This document shows, one piece after another, positions 25,817 to 34,867 of a stretch of DNA of 57,810 nucleotides. Location: the NCBI GenBank assembly GCA_035635555.1, contig DASQAT010000029.1, positions 1 through 57,810 on the forward strand, read 5' to 3'. The stretch is from Candidatus Dormiibacterota bacterium (GTDB lineage Bacteria > Acidobacteriota > Polarisedimenticolia > Gp22-AA2). The position numbers and the translations under genes were made by a program. The notes below the pieces were generated by a model that saw only the letters and a program-made list of their open reading frames with translations, was not told where the DNA came from and did not search any database. The first letter of the stretch is position 1. Every line of letters starts with the position of its first letter.

Positions 25817-26877
25817 GGACGGCCAGCGACCGGAGAGATCGGACCGGAGCCGTCCGCCGGGGCGCCGCGGGGCTGATCCTGTGGGCCGCGGTCCTCTCCG
25901 GGCCGGGAGCGGCGGCGGCCCCCCCCGCGGCGAAGAGCACCCCGCCCGCCGGCACGGGAAAGGGAAAGACCGCGGCGGCGACCTCCGGAACCGACGTGAT
26001 GGCCCGCGTCAACGGCCACCCGATCCTCAGGCGCGATTTCGATCTCGCCGTGCAGCTGCAGTTCCGCGGTCGCCGCAATCCTGTCGGGTTGAAGGAGCTG
26101 CAGGCGCTCCGCGACCAGGTCCTCGAGGGACTGATCGACAACGAGCTTCTCTACCAGAAGGCGGCGAAGAGCGAGGCCCCCGTCTCCGACGGCGACGTCG
26201 AGGCTGAGTTCCAGAAGATTAAGGAAGGTTTCGCCACCGCCGATGCCTTCTCCGGCATCCTCAAGAGAAACGGCGTCGGCGAGGCCGACTTCAAGGACCA
26301 GCTCCGCCGCACCCTTCTCGTGACGCGCTTCGTGGATCGACAGGTGGTCGGTGAGATCAAAGTCCCGGAAGAGGACGTGCGCCGCTACTACGACCAGAAC
26401 CCCGTCGAGGTGAACCGCAAGGAGGCGGTGCAGGTGACGCAGATCCTGGTGCGCGTCTCCCCCGACGCCGACGCGCGGGCCCGGGCCGCCGCACGGGAGA
26501 AGATCGAGGCGATCCTCAAGGAAGTCAAGTCGGGCGGAGACTTCGCCGACCTGGCGCGCAAGCACTCCGAAGACCACGAGGCCAGGAGCGCCGGCCACAC
26601 CGGCTGGATCGTCCGGGGCAATGGACCGCCCGCGATCGAGAAGACCGCCTTCGCGCTGCAGCCGGGTCAGACCAGCGACGTGATCGAGTCGCGTCTCGGC
26701 CTTCACATCGTCAAGGTCCTTCAGAAGAGGGCCGAGGGCCCGATTCCTTACGATGAGCTGAAGGAGACGATCCGGGCCAAGCTGGTGGCGCGGGAGCGCG
26801 CCGGAAAGATCCGCGCGTACGTCGACGACCTCAAGGAGCAGGCGCGCGTGGAGCGCGGCTCCAGGACGACTCCCTGA
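25813..26877 (+). CDS. SurA-like periplasmic peptidyl-prolyl isomerase
   Basis: A 354-residue exported chaperone. There is a signal peptide (RRGAAGLILWAAVLSGPGAAAA), then a SurA N-terminal chaperone domain (VMARVNGHPILRRDFDLAVQLQFR and LIDNELLYQKAAK), one parvulin-type PPIase domain (VQVTQILVRVSPDADARARAAA to AIEKTAFALQPGQTSDVIESRLGLHIVKVLQ) and a charged C-terminal helix. It helps fold outer-membrane and periplasmic proteins. Its start overlaps the Mrp gene by ATGA. The link with Fe-S genes may be only operon layout. SurA of E. coli has two PPIase domains; this one has a single one. Confidence 0.9.
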   Translation: MRTASDRRDRTGAVRRGAAGLILWAAVLSGPGAAAAPPAAKSTPPAGTGKGKTAAATSGTDVMARVNGHPILRRDFDLAVQLQFRGRRNPVGLKELQALRDQVLEGLIDNELLYQKAAKSEAPVSDGDVEAEFQKIKEGFATADAFSGILKRNGVGEADFKDQLRRTLLVTRFVDRQVVGEIKVPEEDVRRYYDQNPVEVNRKEAVQVTQILVRVSPDADARARAAAREKIEAILKEVKSGGDFADLARKHSEDHEARSAGHTGWIVRGNGPPAIEKTAFALQPGQTSDVIESRLGLHIVKVLQKRAEGPIPYDELKETIRAKLVARERAGKIRAYVDDLKEQARVERGSRTTP

Positions 26878-27114
26878 AACGGATTCCCCTGCCGGATGAT
26901 GGACGGCCGAGGGTCTGCCCGATGATGCAGTTCGCGTCCCTTCTGGGTGCGGCGCTGATCCTGGCGGCGTACGCGGCCCACCAGGCCGGCCGCATGCGGC
27001 CCGATTCCCTGGTCTATCACGCGCTGAACGCGCTCGGCGGCCTGGTCCTGTGCGTCGTGGCCGTCGACGCGTCCCAGGCCGGGTTCATCGTCCTGGAGGG
27101 GGCGTGGACCGCGA

Positions 27115-28572
<1,458 letters not shown>

Positions 28573-28607
28573 GGCCTCGCCGCGGCGCTTCGGTCCCATC
28601 GATCGAC

Positions 28608-28637
28608 ATGCTAGCAAAACGCCCGCTCCACGGACAA
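28608..28637 (-). promoter_or_regulatory. Promoter for aspA
   Basis: Minus strand: -35 TTGTCC (28632-28637), 18-nt spacer, -10 TAGCAT (28608-28613) with an upstream TG (extended -10). The start site would fall near ATG 28599, giving a very short or absent leader for that start. Confidence 0.65.
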
Positions 28638-28663
28638 TGCCGGCCGGTTCGCCGCGTGCGCTG

Positions 28664-28672
28664 TGATAGAAT
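28664..28672 (+). promoter_or_regulatory. Extended -10 promoter element for bcp
   Basis: TGATAGAAT (TG, one base, TAGAAT) lies about 80 nt before the bcp ATG. No clear -35 is seen, which is common for extended -10 promoters. Confidence 0.45.
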
Positions 28673-28750
28673 TCAGCCCACACACGGACCGCGACATCCG
28701 GGACCCGGGTGGACTGACGCCGGGGCCGGGCGAACGACAGGAGGCACCGC

Positions 28751-29236
28751 ATGGAGATGGACGCGAGACCCCAGGTCGGCTCGAAGGCCCCCGACTTCAC
28801 TCTCGTGGGCACCGGGGGCAAGAGGGTCGGCCTGAGGGATTTCGTCGGCAAGAAGAATCTCGTCCTCTATTTTTACCCCAAGGACGCGACACCCGGCTGC
28901 ACCATGGAGGCGTGCGGTTTCCGCGACGCCTACCCGCACTTCGAGGAGAGCGACACGGTCATTCTCGGCGTCAGCCGTGATCCGCTCGCTGCGCACGAGA
29001 CGTTCTCCTCCAAGCACCGGCTGCCGTTCCTCCTTCTGAGCGATCCCGGCGCCGAGGTCTGCACCGCCTACGGAGTCTTCGGCACCAAGAGCTTCCTCGG
29101 CCGCGAGTTCCTCGGGATCCACCGCACCACCTTCGTCATCGACAGCAGCGGCACGATTCGCGGGGTGTTCCCCAAGGTGAAGGTGCGCGAGCACGCGCAG
29201 GACGTGCTGCGCTTCATCAAGAGCGAGCTCGCCTGA
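28751..29236 (+). CDS. bcp: Peroxiredoxin, Bcp/PrxQ type
   Basis: A 161-residue thiol peroxidase that reduces hydroperoxides in the cytosol. The peroxidatic cysteine is C50 in YPKDATPGCTMEACGFRD with a resolving cysteine five residues later (C55), the PrxQ arrangement. LGVSRDPLAAHETFSSKHRLPFLLLSD and VIDSSGTIRGVF are typical. The ATG at 28751 is used. It is the first gene of a short run with an unrecognised gene and a Rieske protein. Confidence 0.95.
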   Translation: MEMDARPQVGSKAPDFTLVGTGGKRVGLRDFVGKKNLVLYFYPKDATPGCTMEACGFRDAYPHFEESDTVILGVSRDPLAAHETFSSKHRLPFLLLSDPGAEVCTAYGVFGTKSFLGREFLGIHRTTFVIDSSGTIRGVFPKVKVREHAQDVLRFIKSELA

Positions 29237-29243
29237 GCCCGCC

Positions 29244-29597
29244 GTGCCGCACGTCGTCCTGGAAGGTCGCATCAGCGTGGACGACGCGGCCCGGGTGTTC
29301 GAGCCGTTCGTGACCCGTCACGGAGAACGGATCATCAAGGCCGAGCGGTTCTACCGCGAGAGGGACGCCCGCGCGGCTCTCATCGAGATGGTGGTGGTCG
29401 AGGCGGGCCACACCCAGAAGTTCTTCATCCAGCTGTCACCGCGCGACACCGGTCTGACCGTCCGCCTCGAGCCACTGACCGACCCCGAGAAGAGCCCGGC
29501 GGTCAAGAGCGCCATCGCCCAGGTGGCGCACCGGCTCCGTGCGGCGACGGGGGCGTCGTACGGCAGCACCAACATCGAGGAGCACCTGGTCCGCTGA
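29244..29597 (+). CDS. Protein of unknown function (117 aa) between bcp and a Rieske gene
   Basis: A 117-residue soluble protein starting at GTG 29244, 7 nt after bcp. It has no membrane segment and no cysteine. Alternating strands and helices (VVLEGRISVDDAARVFEPFVTRHGERIIKAERFY, then ALIEMVVVEAGHTQKFFIQLSPRDTGLTVRLEPLTDP) suggest a small alpha/beta fold. I do not recognise the family. Spacing of 10 nt to the Rieske gene suggests a common redox or stress function, but nothing in the sequence shows it. Confidence 0.7.
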   Translation: MPHVVLEGRISVDDAARVFEPFVTRHGERIIKAERFYRERDARAALIEMVVVEAGHTQKFFIQLSPRDTGLTVRLEPLTDPEKSPAVKSAIAQVAHRLRAATGASYGSTNIEEHLVR

Positions 29598-29607
29598 GGG
29601 GAACGCC

Positions 29608-29919
29608 ATGGCGATCAAGGCGCGCTGCGGCCGAGCGGAGGATCTCCCGCCCGGCTCCAGCAAGGTGGTGCAGGTCAAGGAGCACATGGTGGCGATCTTC
29701 AACGTGGACGGCCGCCTGCACGCGATCGACAACACCTGCCCGCACCAGGGAGGGCCGCTGGGGGAGGGATACCTCGAGGACAACGCCGTCATCTCGTGTC
29801 CCTGGCACGGCTGGACCTTCGACGTGCGCACCGGGGTGTCGCCCATCGATCCGGAGATGAAGGTCGCCTGCTACGCCGTCCGGATCGAATCGGGGGAGAT
29901 CATCGTGGAGATCCCCTGA
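29608..29919 (+). CDS. Rieske [2Fe-2S] ferredoxin
   Basis: A 103-residue single-domain Rieske protein of the NirD/biphenyl-dioxygenase-ferredoxin type. Cluster ligands are C44 and H46 in NTCPHQGGPLGEG and C64 and H67 in ISCPWHGWTFDVRTG. It lacks a membrane anchor, so it is a soluble electron carrier. The partner enzyme is not in view. Start ATG 29608. The 3' end overlaps convergent trmB by 20 nt. Confidence 0.93.
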   Translation: MAIKARCGRAEDLPPGSSKVVQVKEHMVAIFNVDGRLHAIDNTCPHQGGPLGEGYLEDNAVISCPWHGWTFDVRTGVSPIDPEMKVACYAVRIESGEIIVEIP

Positions 29920-30544
29920 CGGGACCCGGCGACCGAGCGTAGCAGGCGCGATTGATGGGCCGCCCCGCATCGAGATACTTCGCCTCGTAGCTCGTCCTGC
30001 CCGACGCGCCTTCCGGCGGGAACAGGGGGTCCTCGGCCTCGCGCAGGACCGCGCTGTTCCCCGCCATCACCCGGATCTCATCGAAGTACTCGCGCACGTC
30101 GGTGGACAGGTCGAGGTAGCCGCCGGGGACCAGGATGCGCTCGATGTGCAGGAGCGCCGCGGGCGAGAAGAAGCGGCGTTTGCGATGCCTCTTCTTCGGC
30201 CAGGGGTCGGGACAGTAGACGTGCACCCTTGTGATCGAGGCGTCGGGGACGAGCGCCTGCAGGACATGGCGCGCGTCGGCCCGGAACAGGCGCACGTTCC
30301 GCAGACCCTGGCGTTCCGCCCGATCCTTGGTCACGCGCAGGTACTTGAGCGACCACTCGACGCCGAGGAAGTTGACCTCCGGGCGCGCCGCGGCCTGCGC
30401 CAGCAGGAACCGTCCCTTGCCCGTGCCGATCTCGATCTCGACCGTCCCGGCGTTTCCGAACAGGGACGGGAAATCGAACGGACCGCTCACGCTCCCGGGG
30501 AGGATCTCCAGGGCGGGCGATTCAGATGACGCGGCGGTAATCAT
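29900..30544 (-). CDS. trmB: tRNA (guanine-N7-)-methyltransferase TrmB
   Basis: A 214-residue SAM-dependent enzyme making m7G46 in tRNA variable loops. The SAM motif is VEIEIGTGKGRFLLAQA, and the TrmB signature VHVYCPDPWPKKRHRKRRFFSPAALLHIERIL is unmistakable. The start at ATG 30544 lies inside the end of the upstream thyX-like gene (23-nt overlap), so the two are translated from one mRNA. Confidence 0.96.
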   Translation of the reverse strand: MITAASSESPALEILPGSVSGPFDFPSLFGNAGTVEIEIGTGKGRFLLAQAAARPEVNFLGVEWSLKYLRVTKDRAERQGLRNVRLFRADARHVLQALVPDASITRVHVYCPDPWPKKRHRKRRFFSPAALLHIERILVPGGYLDLSTDVREYFDEIRVMAGNSAVLREAEDPLFPPEGASGRTSYEAKYLDAGRPINRACYARSPGPVRGSPR

Positions 30545-32162
30545 CGAGGCGGTAGGTCCACACGCGCTCGCCGCAGTAGCGCTTCCCCTCGGGGCAGATC
30601 GGGCGGGCCTTGGCCATCTGCCGCAGGCTGCAGGGCGGCAGCAGGTAGCGCCCGATGCGGGGATTCACCGAGCCTATCTGCTGGGCCTCGTCGACGGACG
30701 CGCGCCAGATCTCCTCCTGCGCGTTGTAGCACAGCCGCATGGCGAGCTTGTGGTGCAGGTCGAGCAGGTTGGCCGACTCCGTGAAGCGGAGGGCCAGGGC
30801 GTTGGGCAGGACGTAGGCGGCGAACTCGTCCTGCACGCCGAGCGCCCGCAGACGGGAGAAACCCTCCCAGCTCGACTCCATGACCTCGCGGTAGCGCGCG
30901 AGACAGGCCTCGTCCTCCCGCACCAGGAGCGGAGTGATGTAGTCGGGCTCGGGCGTCAGCTGCGTGTGCAGGATCGGCCGCGACGCCGGCGTCATCCTGT
31001 GCCGCTGGTTCTGCGAGTCGGCGGTGTGGCTCATCTTCTTGCGGAAGGTGTAGTGGCAATGGACCATGGCGCGGGAGAGCTTGCTGAGGCTCGTCAGGTT
31101 CAGAGCCTCGCCCAGGTATCGGTTCCGGGCCGGGTCCATCACCGCGGCGATCGCGTCGTCGTCCGTCAGGCGATCCCGCGTCAATCCCAGCACCTCGCGC
31201 ACGGCCCGCGCCAGGGTCTCTTCGTTCTTCGCCGGGTAATCGGCCAGGACCGAAACGCGTCCTCCCAGGTCGCGATCGAACTCCCGCAGGAACTCCAGGC
31301 GCTGGGCGTCCCTCCGCGGTCCAGAGGCGCGCAGCGCCTCCCATTCGGCCGTCTCCTCCTCCGGGATCGGGCCTTCGAGGATGGCGGCGTATGCCGGCTC
31401 CCGCGCCAGGAGCTCCTCCACCATGCGCCCGACCACGAGGCGCTGCTCGAGCGGCGTGTCCGGCTCCCTGCAGATGCGGTGGTAGCGCAGGAGCGTCAGG
31501 CCGCTGACCGTGTGATAGAGGTAGGCGAAGGTGGCGACCGGCAGGACGTAGCGCGCCACCTCCTGCGCCTTCTTCTGCACCTCCTTGTCGTACTTCGCCC
31601 CATAGTGGCGTCGCGCGGGGTAGCGGCCGTAATAGGCGGAGGAGGCGGGGCCGAGGAGCAGGCGGCAGAGATCGTCGTAGGCCCGCTGCTGGCGGGCCAC
31701 CGTCTCCTCGTACACCTCGAGCGCCTGGCGCTGCAGGGGCGGCACGGCGTAGTGCCCCGGCTTCACGGTGACATATCTCTGGCTGACCTGCTCGGAGTTG
31801 TAGAAGGGGTGGCTGTGCAGGAATGACCAGAGGAACTGGCGGCTGACGTTGTCGAGCGCGAACTGGAAGTGGGCGTGCTGCAGCGTCGTGTGGTGCCCCG
31901 CCTGGTAGAGATCGCGGGCGAGGGAGTCGCGTCGCCGCCTGCGCTCCTCCTTCTTTTCGGGAGGGGCCTGCGCGTCCCCCAGCACCTGCTCATCGCGCAC
32001 GATGCCGCTTCCCGAGTAGCAGGTGCGCGCCGTCGCCACGACGTTGTCGAAGGCGCGGACGAAGGCGTTCGTGATGCGCACCTCAGGGGCGGGCGACAGG
32101 AAGCGGGGCCCTGCGTCCTCGGAGCTCGATGAGGTCTCGGGACGCGCCACGGTGAAGGTCAT
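30522..32162 (-). CDS. Double-length ThyX-like (FAD-dependent thymidylate synthase family) protein
   Basis: A 546-residue protein, about twice the usual 220-250 for ThyX, and readable as two ThyX-like halves. Half one (to about residue 290) has HTTLQHAHFQFALDNVSRQFLWSF then SEQVSQRYV and ends with FAYLYHTVSGLTLLRYHRI. Half two has LTSLSKLSRAMVHCHYTF, SQNQRHRMTP and LPNALALRFTESANLLDLHHKLAMRLCYNAQEEIW. The signature RHRxxS...S.RY is altered in both: HSH replaces RHR in the first half, and FRKK replaces it in the second. So dUMP methylation is not assured. Start ATG 32162 sits 6 nt after a TATAAT box. trmB overlaps the 3' end. Confidence 0.82.
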   Translation of the reverse strand: MTFTVARPETSSSSEDAGPRFLSPAPEVRITNAFVRAFDNVVATARTCYSGSGIVRDEQVLGDAQAPPEKKEERRRRRDSLARDLYQAGHHTTLQHAHFQFALDNVSRQFLWSFLHSHPFYNSEQVSQRYVTVKPGHYAVPPLQRQALEVYEETVARQQRAYDDLCRLLLGPASSAYYGRYPARRHYGAKYDKEVQKKAQEVARYVLPVATFAYLYHTVSGLTLLRYHRICREPDTPLEQRLVVGRMVEELLAREPAYAAILEGPIPEEETAEWEALRASGPRRDAQRLEFLREFDRDLGGRVSVLADYPAKNEETLARAVREVLGLTRDRLTDDDAIAAVMDPARNRYLGEALNLTSLSKLSRAMVHCHYTFRKKMSHTADSQNQRHRMTPASRPILHTQLTPEPDYITPLLVREDEACLARYREVMESSWEGFSRLRALGVQDEFAAYVLPNALALRFTESANLLDLHHKLAMRLCYNAQEEIWRASVDEAQQIGSVNPRIGRYLLPPCSLRQMAKARPICPEGKRYCGERVWTYRLDDYRRVI

Positions 32163-32168
32163 GCCGCG

Positions 32169-32198
32169 ATTATACCGGCCCCCCGCCGGAGCGATCAA
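32169..32198 (-). promoter_or_regulatory. Promoter giving a leaderless thyX-like mRNA
   Basis: Minus strand: -35 TTGATC (32193-32198), 18-nt spacer, -10 TATAAT (32169-32174), six bases, then ATG 32162. Transcription would start at or beside the A of the start codon, and no Shine-Dalgarno sequence is present. Confidence 0.65.
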
Positions 32199-32259
32199 CG
32201 CGGCCGGGGCCGGTACGCCCGCCGAGGGCCTTTTCCCCGTTGTCACGGGCACTTGTGGT

Positions 32260-32265
32260 TATAAT
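32260..32265 (+). promoter_or_regulatory. -10 box upstream of lpdA
   Basis: A perfect TATAAT on the plus strand, 90 nt before the lpdA start and divergent from the thyX-like promoter. The best -35 with 17-nt spacing is CCGTTG, which is weak, so activation by a factor is possible. Confidence 0.45.
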
Positions 32266-32354
32266 TCCCGCCGTCCGGCGTGAACCCGTTTCCTGAGGCG
32301 CGCGCCCGCCGCCGCGGGGGGCGCTGCGCGAGGCGCGCGCGGGGGGAGGCACAC

Positions 32355-33764
32355 GTGGCCGAATCGCAGATGAGTTTCGACGTCACCGTCATCGGCAGTG
32401 GTCCGGGCGGGTACGTCGCCGCCATCCGGGCGGCGCAGCTCGGGCTGAAGACGGCCCTGGTCGAGAAGTGGCCCGCTCTGGGCGGCACCTGCCTGCACAT
32501 CGGCTGTATCCCGACCAAGGCGCTGCTCTACAGCGCCGAGGTGCTGGAGCTGGCCCGCGACTCCGCGCGCTTCGGGGTCAAGACCGGCGATGTCAAGCTC
32601 GACCTCGAGGCGGCGCACAAGCACAAGTCCGACGTCGTGCGGCGCCAGGCGCGCGGGGTCGAGTACCTCATGAAGAAGAACGGCATCACGGTGCTCGCGG
32701 GGCATGGGCGGCTGAAGGGGACAGGACAGGTGGAGGTCGCGGCCAAGGACGGCTCGAAGCAGGTCGTGGCGACCAAGAGTGTGATCCTCGCGACCGGGTC
32801 GGTGCCGAAGCTCCTGCCGGGTCTCAAGGTCGACAGCACGCGCGTCGTCACGAGCACGGAGGCGCTGGCCCTGGAGTTCGTCCCGAAGACATTCCTGATC
32901 CTCGGCGCGGGAGCCGTCGGCGTGGAGTTCGCCTCGATCTACACGCGCTTCGGCAGCACCGTGACGCTCGTGGAGATGCTCCCGAGGGTCCTGCCCCTGG
33001 AGGACGAGGATGCCTCGGCCGAGCTCCACAAGGCGTTCCGCAAGCGCGGCATCGACGTGCGCGTCTCCACGAAGGTCGAGAGCGTCAAGGTGCTCGACAA
33101 GGGAGTCGAGGTGCAGGTGCACTCCGAGAAGAACGGCAAGGAGACGCTCAAGGCCGACGTGCTGCTGGTCGCGGTCGGGCGCAGGCCCGTGACCGAGGAC
33201 CTGGGCCTCGAGGGGACGAAGGTCGAGCTGGACCGCGGCTTCGTGAAGGTCGACAGGCAGATGCGCACCGGCGAGCCTTCGGTGTTCGCGATCGGCGATC
33301 TTCTGCCGACACCGGCCCTGGCCCACGTCGCCTCTCACGAGGGGATCGTGGCGGCGGAGGCGATCGCGGGCAAGAACCCCGCGCCGATCAACTACGACCA
33401 GGTGCCGAGCTGCACCTACTCCGAGCCGGAGGTCGCGAGCATCGGATTGACGGAACAGGCGGCCCGGGCCCGCGGTCACAAGGTGCGGGTGGGGAAATTC
33501 CCGTTCAGCGCCTCCGCCAAGGCGGGTATCCAGGGGACGCCGGAGGGTTTCGTCAAGCTGGTGGGGGCGGAAAAATACGACGAGCTGCTGGGCATCCACA
33601 TCGTCGGCCCGAAGGCGACCGAGCTCATCGGGGAAGGAGGGCTGGCGCTCCGGCTCGAGTCCACGGTCGAGGATCTGTTCCAGGCCATCCACGCCCACCC
33701 GACGCTCTCCGAGGCGATGGCGGAGGCGGCGCTCAACCTGCATGCGCGGGGCATCAACCTCTGA
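32355..33764 (+). CDS. lpdA: Dihydrolipoyl dehydrogenase (E3)
   Basis: A 469-residue FAD disulfide oxidoreductase that reoxidises dihydrolipoamide of 2-oxoacid dehydrogenase complexes. The FAD motif is VIGSGPGGYVAAIRAAQLG, the redox disulfide is C46/C51 in GGTCLHIGCIPTK, the NAD domain has LILGAGAVGVEFASIYTRFG, and the C-terminal His-Glu base is in HAHPTLSEA. The start GTG 32355 has GGGGGGAGG five bases upstream; a later ATG (32370) is a weaker alternative. It heads the dehydrogenase gene run. Confidence 0.96.
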   Translation: MAESQMSFDVTVIGSGPGGYVAAIRAAQLGLKTALVEKWPALGGTCLHIGCIPTKALLYSAEVLELARDSARFGVKTGDVKLDLEAAHKHKSDVVRRQARGVEYLMKKNGITVLAGHGRLKGTGQVEVAAKDGSKQVVATKSVILATGSVPKLLPGLKVDSTRVVTSTEALALEFVPKTFLILGAGAVGVEFASIYTRFGSTVTLVEMLPRVLPLEDEDASAELHKAFRKRGIDVRVSTKVESVKVLDKGVEVQVHSEKNGKETLKADVLLVAVGRRPVTEDLGLEGTKVELDRGFVKVDRQMRTGEPSVFAIGDLLPTPALAHVASHEGIVAAEAIAGKNPAPINYDQVPSCTYSEPEVASIGLTEQAARARGHKVRVGKFPFSASAKAGIQGTPEGFVKLVGAEKYDELLGIHIVGPKATELIGEGGLALRLESTVEDLFQAIHAHPTLSEAMAEAALNLHARGINL

Positions 33765-33787
33765 CCGGGACCGCGCGGAGCCGTGCC

Positions 33788-34861
33788 ATGAGCACCGTCC
33801 TGAGAAGGAGCCGCAAGACGCCCGCCTCCCGTGGCGAGCGCGAGCCGCCCCCTCGCGGCCTGTTGCCGGATCCGCCGCGGCCGATGCAGAACCCGGGTCT
33901 GTCGCGCCAGCAGCTTCGCGAGATCCATCGCTTCCTCTGTCTCAACCGGCTGGTCGAGGACAGGCTGTCGGCCCTGTACCGCCAGGGGCAGATCCACGGT
34001 GGCCTTTACAGCAGCCTGGGACAGGAAGGGATTTCGGTCGGGACGGCGTACGCCCTGGCCCCGGACGATCTGCTGGCGCCGATGATCCGGAACATCGGAT
34101 CGCTCCTGGTCCGCGGTGTCGCGCCGCTGACCCTGTTCCTGCAGTTTCTGGCGCGGGCGGACGCCCCGACGGGCGGCAAGGACGGCACGCTGCATTTCGA
34201 CGACCTGGACAAGTCGATCGTCGGGCCGATCAGCGTCCTGGGGACGCTCATCCCGGTGATGACGGGCGCGGCCCTGGCGGCGCGCATGCGCGGCGAGAAC
34301 CGCGTCGCACTGACCTACATCGGCGACGGCGGCACCTCGACCGGCGACTTTCACGAAGGGCTGAACCTGGCGGCCGTCCTGAACCTCCCCCTGATCCTGG
34401 TGGTCGAGAACAACGGCTACGCGTATTCGACACCGACGCACAGACAGTTCGCCGTGCACAGCCTGGCCGAGCGCGGGCCGGCCTACGGCGTCGCCTCCGA
34501 GAGCATCGACGGGACCGATGTCCTGGCGGTGTATGCCGCGACCCGCCGCGCGGTCGAGAGAGGCCGCAGGGGGGGCGGGCCGACGCTCCTGGAGTGCCGC
34601 GCCTTCAGGCGCCGCGGCCACGCCGAGCACGACGACATGCGATACGTGCCCAAGGCTCTCCTCCAGGCGTGGGAGAAGAGGGATCCGCTCGATCGCCTCG
34701 AGGGGTTCCTGCTGCACGAGGGGGAGGCGACGAAGAAGGAGCTCAGGGCGGCCCGGGAGGAGATCGGCCCTGCGCTCGACGAGGCCGCGCGCTCGGCGCT
34801 CGAACGCCCCTACCCGCCGCCCGAAGAAACGCTGCGGGGCGTCTATCACGGGACGGAGTAG
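33788..34861 (+). CDS. 2-oxoacid dehydrogenase E1 component, alpha subunit (first paralogue)
   Basis: A 357-residue E1-alpha subunit of a pyruvate- or branched-chain-type dehydrogenase. The thiamine diphosphate motif runs from GDGGTSTGDFHEGLN to VENNGYAYSTP, the GDG...NN pattern. FRRRGHAEHDD corresponds to the phosphorylation-loop region near the active site. The N-terminal 45 residues are a basic, proline-rich extension. It is followed 6 nt later by a second E1-alpha. Substrate is not settled by sequence; pyruvate and branched-chain 2-oxoacids are both possible. Confidence 0.92.
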   Translation: MSTVLRRSRKTPASRGEREPPPRGLLPDPPRPMQNPGLSRQQLREIHRFLCLNRLVEDRLSALYRQGQIHGGLYSSLGQEGISVGTAYALAPDDLLAPMIRNIGSLLVRGVAPLTLFLQFLARADAPTGGKDGTLHFDDLDKSIVGPISVLGTLIPVMTGAALAARMRGENRVALTYIGDGGTSTGDFHEGLNLAAVLNLPLILVVENNGYAYSTPTHRQFAVHSLAERGPAYGVASESIDGTDVLAVYAATRRAVERGRRGGGPTLLECRAFRRRGHAEHDDMRYVPKALLQAWEKRDPLDRLEGFLLHEGEATKKELRAAREEIGPALDEAARSALERPYPPPEETLRGVYHGTE

Positions 34862-34867
34862 AGACCG

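Noticed and set aside
30522-32162. The ThyX-like protein as a fusion created by a frameshift or assembly error
   Set aside because: The reading frame is continuous with even codon use, and both halves differ strongly, which argues for an old internal duplication.
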